From contig NZ_JAAHGH010000045.1 in the NCBI RefSeq assembly GCF_010672525.1, positions 1 through 54,050 on the forward strand: DNA of 54,050 bases. Reading direction: 5' to 3'. The DNA comes from Okeania sp. SIO2B3 (GTDB taxonomy: Bacteria; Cyanobacteriota; Cyanobacteriia; Cyanobacteriales; Microcoleaceae). The notes under the pieces were generated by a model. That model was given only the letters and a program-made list of their open reading frames with translations, made no database searches and was not told the origin of the DNA. Each line of letters starts with the position of its first letter. The first letter of the stretch is position 1. Of the stretch, positions 53,592 through 54,050 are shown piece after piece. A program made the translations under genes and the position numbers.

Positions 53592-54050
53592 TTAACGCTT
53601 AAGAGGTACAAAATCATACCCATCGCCAATCTTCACAACTTCCACTAATTGAATATCACCATCATAGTCACCAGTGTCTGAAAATTTAACTGCTTTGAAC
53701 GCTCCTGGTGTAGAAAACCCTGATGATAACTTCTCCCGAACACCTTCACGAGTAGGTTGAGCTTGATCGTCAATTGCTTTCACCAGAGCTTGAGTCGCAT
53801 CATATGCAGTAATTGTTCGCCAATTCACACTTGAAGTTCCCCAAAGTTCTTGAGAGCGTTTGGGAAAATCTGAACCTGTTTCATTTCCTTCAATGTCCCA
53901 CGCTACAGCTACAACCATTCCTACAGCACTATCTCCACCTTTCTCAAGAGTCTTTGCAGAGTAAAGATTATCTCCACCTAATACTGGTAAATTCCCTTGA
54001 TTAACCTGAACTATTTCCAGAGCTTGATCTAAATAACCTGAGCCGGGAGA
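53592..54050 (-). CDS. Periplasmic-binding-protein-like ligand-binding domain, C-terminal part (cut by window edge)
   Basis: The frame is open through the right window edge, so the N-terminus is outside. The 152 visible residues fit the C-terminal lobe of a type I periplasmic binding protein (Leu/Ile/Val or amino-acid binding): SGYLDQALEIVQVNQGNLPV, TITAYDATQALVKAIDD, LSSGFSTPGAFKAVKFSDTG and the end GDGYDFVPLKR. It may be an ABC-transporter substrate-binding protein. Because three kinase genes lie just downstream on the same strand, it could instead be the sensor half of the kinase/binding-protein fusions found in cyanobacteria; the missing part decides. The ATG at 53918 is internal, not the start. 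Confidence 0.8.
   Translation of the reverse strand, partial: SPGSGYLDQALEIVQVNQGNLPVLGGDNLYSAKTLEKGGDSAVGMVVAVAWDIEGNETGSDFPKRSQELWGTSSVNWRTITAYDATQALVKAIDDQAQPTREGVREKLSSGFSTPGAFKAVKFSDTGDYDGDIQLVEVVKIGDGYDFVPLKR

Noticed and set aside
53348-53629. 93-codon frame left of the binding-protein gene
   Set aside because: It runs through scaffold S repeat sequence and overlaps the end of the real gene.

Overview
The window looks like AT-rich chromosomal DNA from a filamentous, phycobilisome-bearing cyanobacterium. The main reasons are: a petH-type ferredoxin-NADP reductase with an N-terminal CpcD-like linker domain, an m-type thioredoxin, a CBS-less GuaB3-type IMP dehydrogenase relative, DUF1822 and PatA-like families, kinase-WD40 and CHASE2-ATPase fusions, and repeated GCGATCGC (HIP1) sites. 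Coding density is low. The gaps hold many small repeats, heptanucleotide tandem tracts, MITE-like elements and IS200/IS605 debris, which suggests a large-genome Oscillatoriales-type lineage (Trichodesmium/Okeania/Lyngbya-like; the genus is my inference).

Layout. 1-3.1 kb (minus strand): an unrecognised protein whose middle is encoded by an inserted MITE, a C39-like cysteine peptidase and a GH24 lysozyme. 4.2-8.5 kb (plus): two AAA_35-type STAND-like ATPases, one with an N-terminal HTH and one fused to CHASE2, with a dead four-helix-bundle gene between them. 9.3-14 kb: a HAD hydrolase, a USP-domain remnant and a ClC-CBS-USP anion transporter with Gln at the gating-glutamate position. 14.5-17.2 kb: a secreted FG-GAP/cadherin-like/DUF642-like repeat protein. 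18.2-22.7 kb: trxA, guaB3 and a PhzF-family gene with IS200/IS605 remnants between them. 23.2-35.3 kb (minus): two tandem TPR paralogues, a DUF1822 protein, a sigma-70-like HTH protein, a PPC-subtilase and an exported TPR-CHAT protein whose CHAT domain lacks both catalytic residues. 35.8-38.6 kb: two tandem PatA-like response regulators. 39.6-41.6 kb: a 2H phosphoesterase and an EamA transporter separated only by a MITE. 41.8-43 kb: decayed histidine kinase and tnpB fragments and a small unknown protein. 44-45.1 kb: petH. 47-53.2 kb (minus): three serine/threonine kinases in tandem, two with seven WD40 repeats and one truncated. The window ends inside a periplasmic-binding-protein gene.

How the genes relate. 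Apart from petH, trxA and guaB3 (housekeeping), most genes are signalling or conflict-type accessory genes: STAND-like ATPases, CHASE2, TPR, CHAT, subtilase, WD40 kinases and PatA-like regulators. The most suggestive grouping is sigma-like HTH / DUF1822 / TPR pair / subtilase / pseudo-CHAT on one strand, but repeat-filled gaps argue against a single operon. No CRISPR array, tRNA or rRNA was seen. The most distinctive feature is the repeat landscape: at least four MITE families (one with clear 4-bp target duplications in all three copies), nested insertions, and more than twenty tandem tracts that nearly all have a 7-bp period whatever their sequence.
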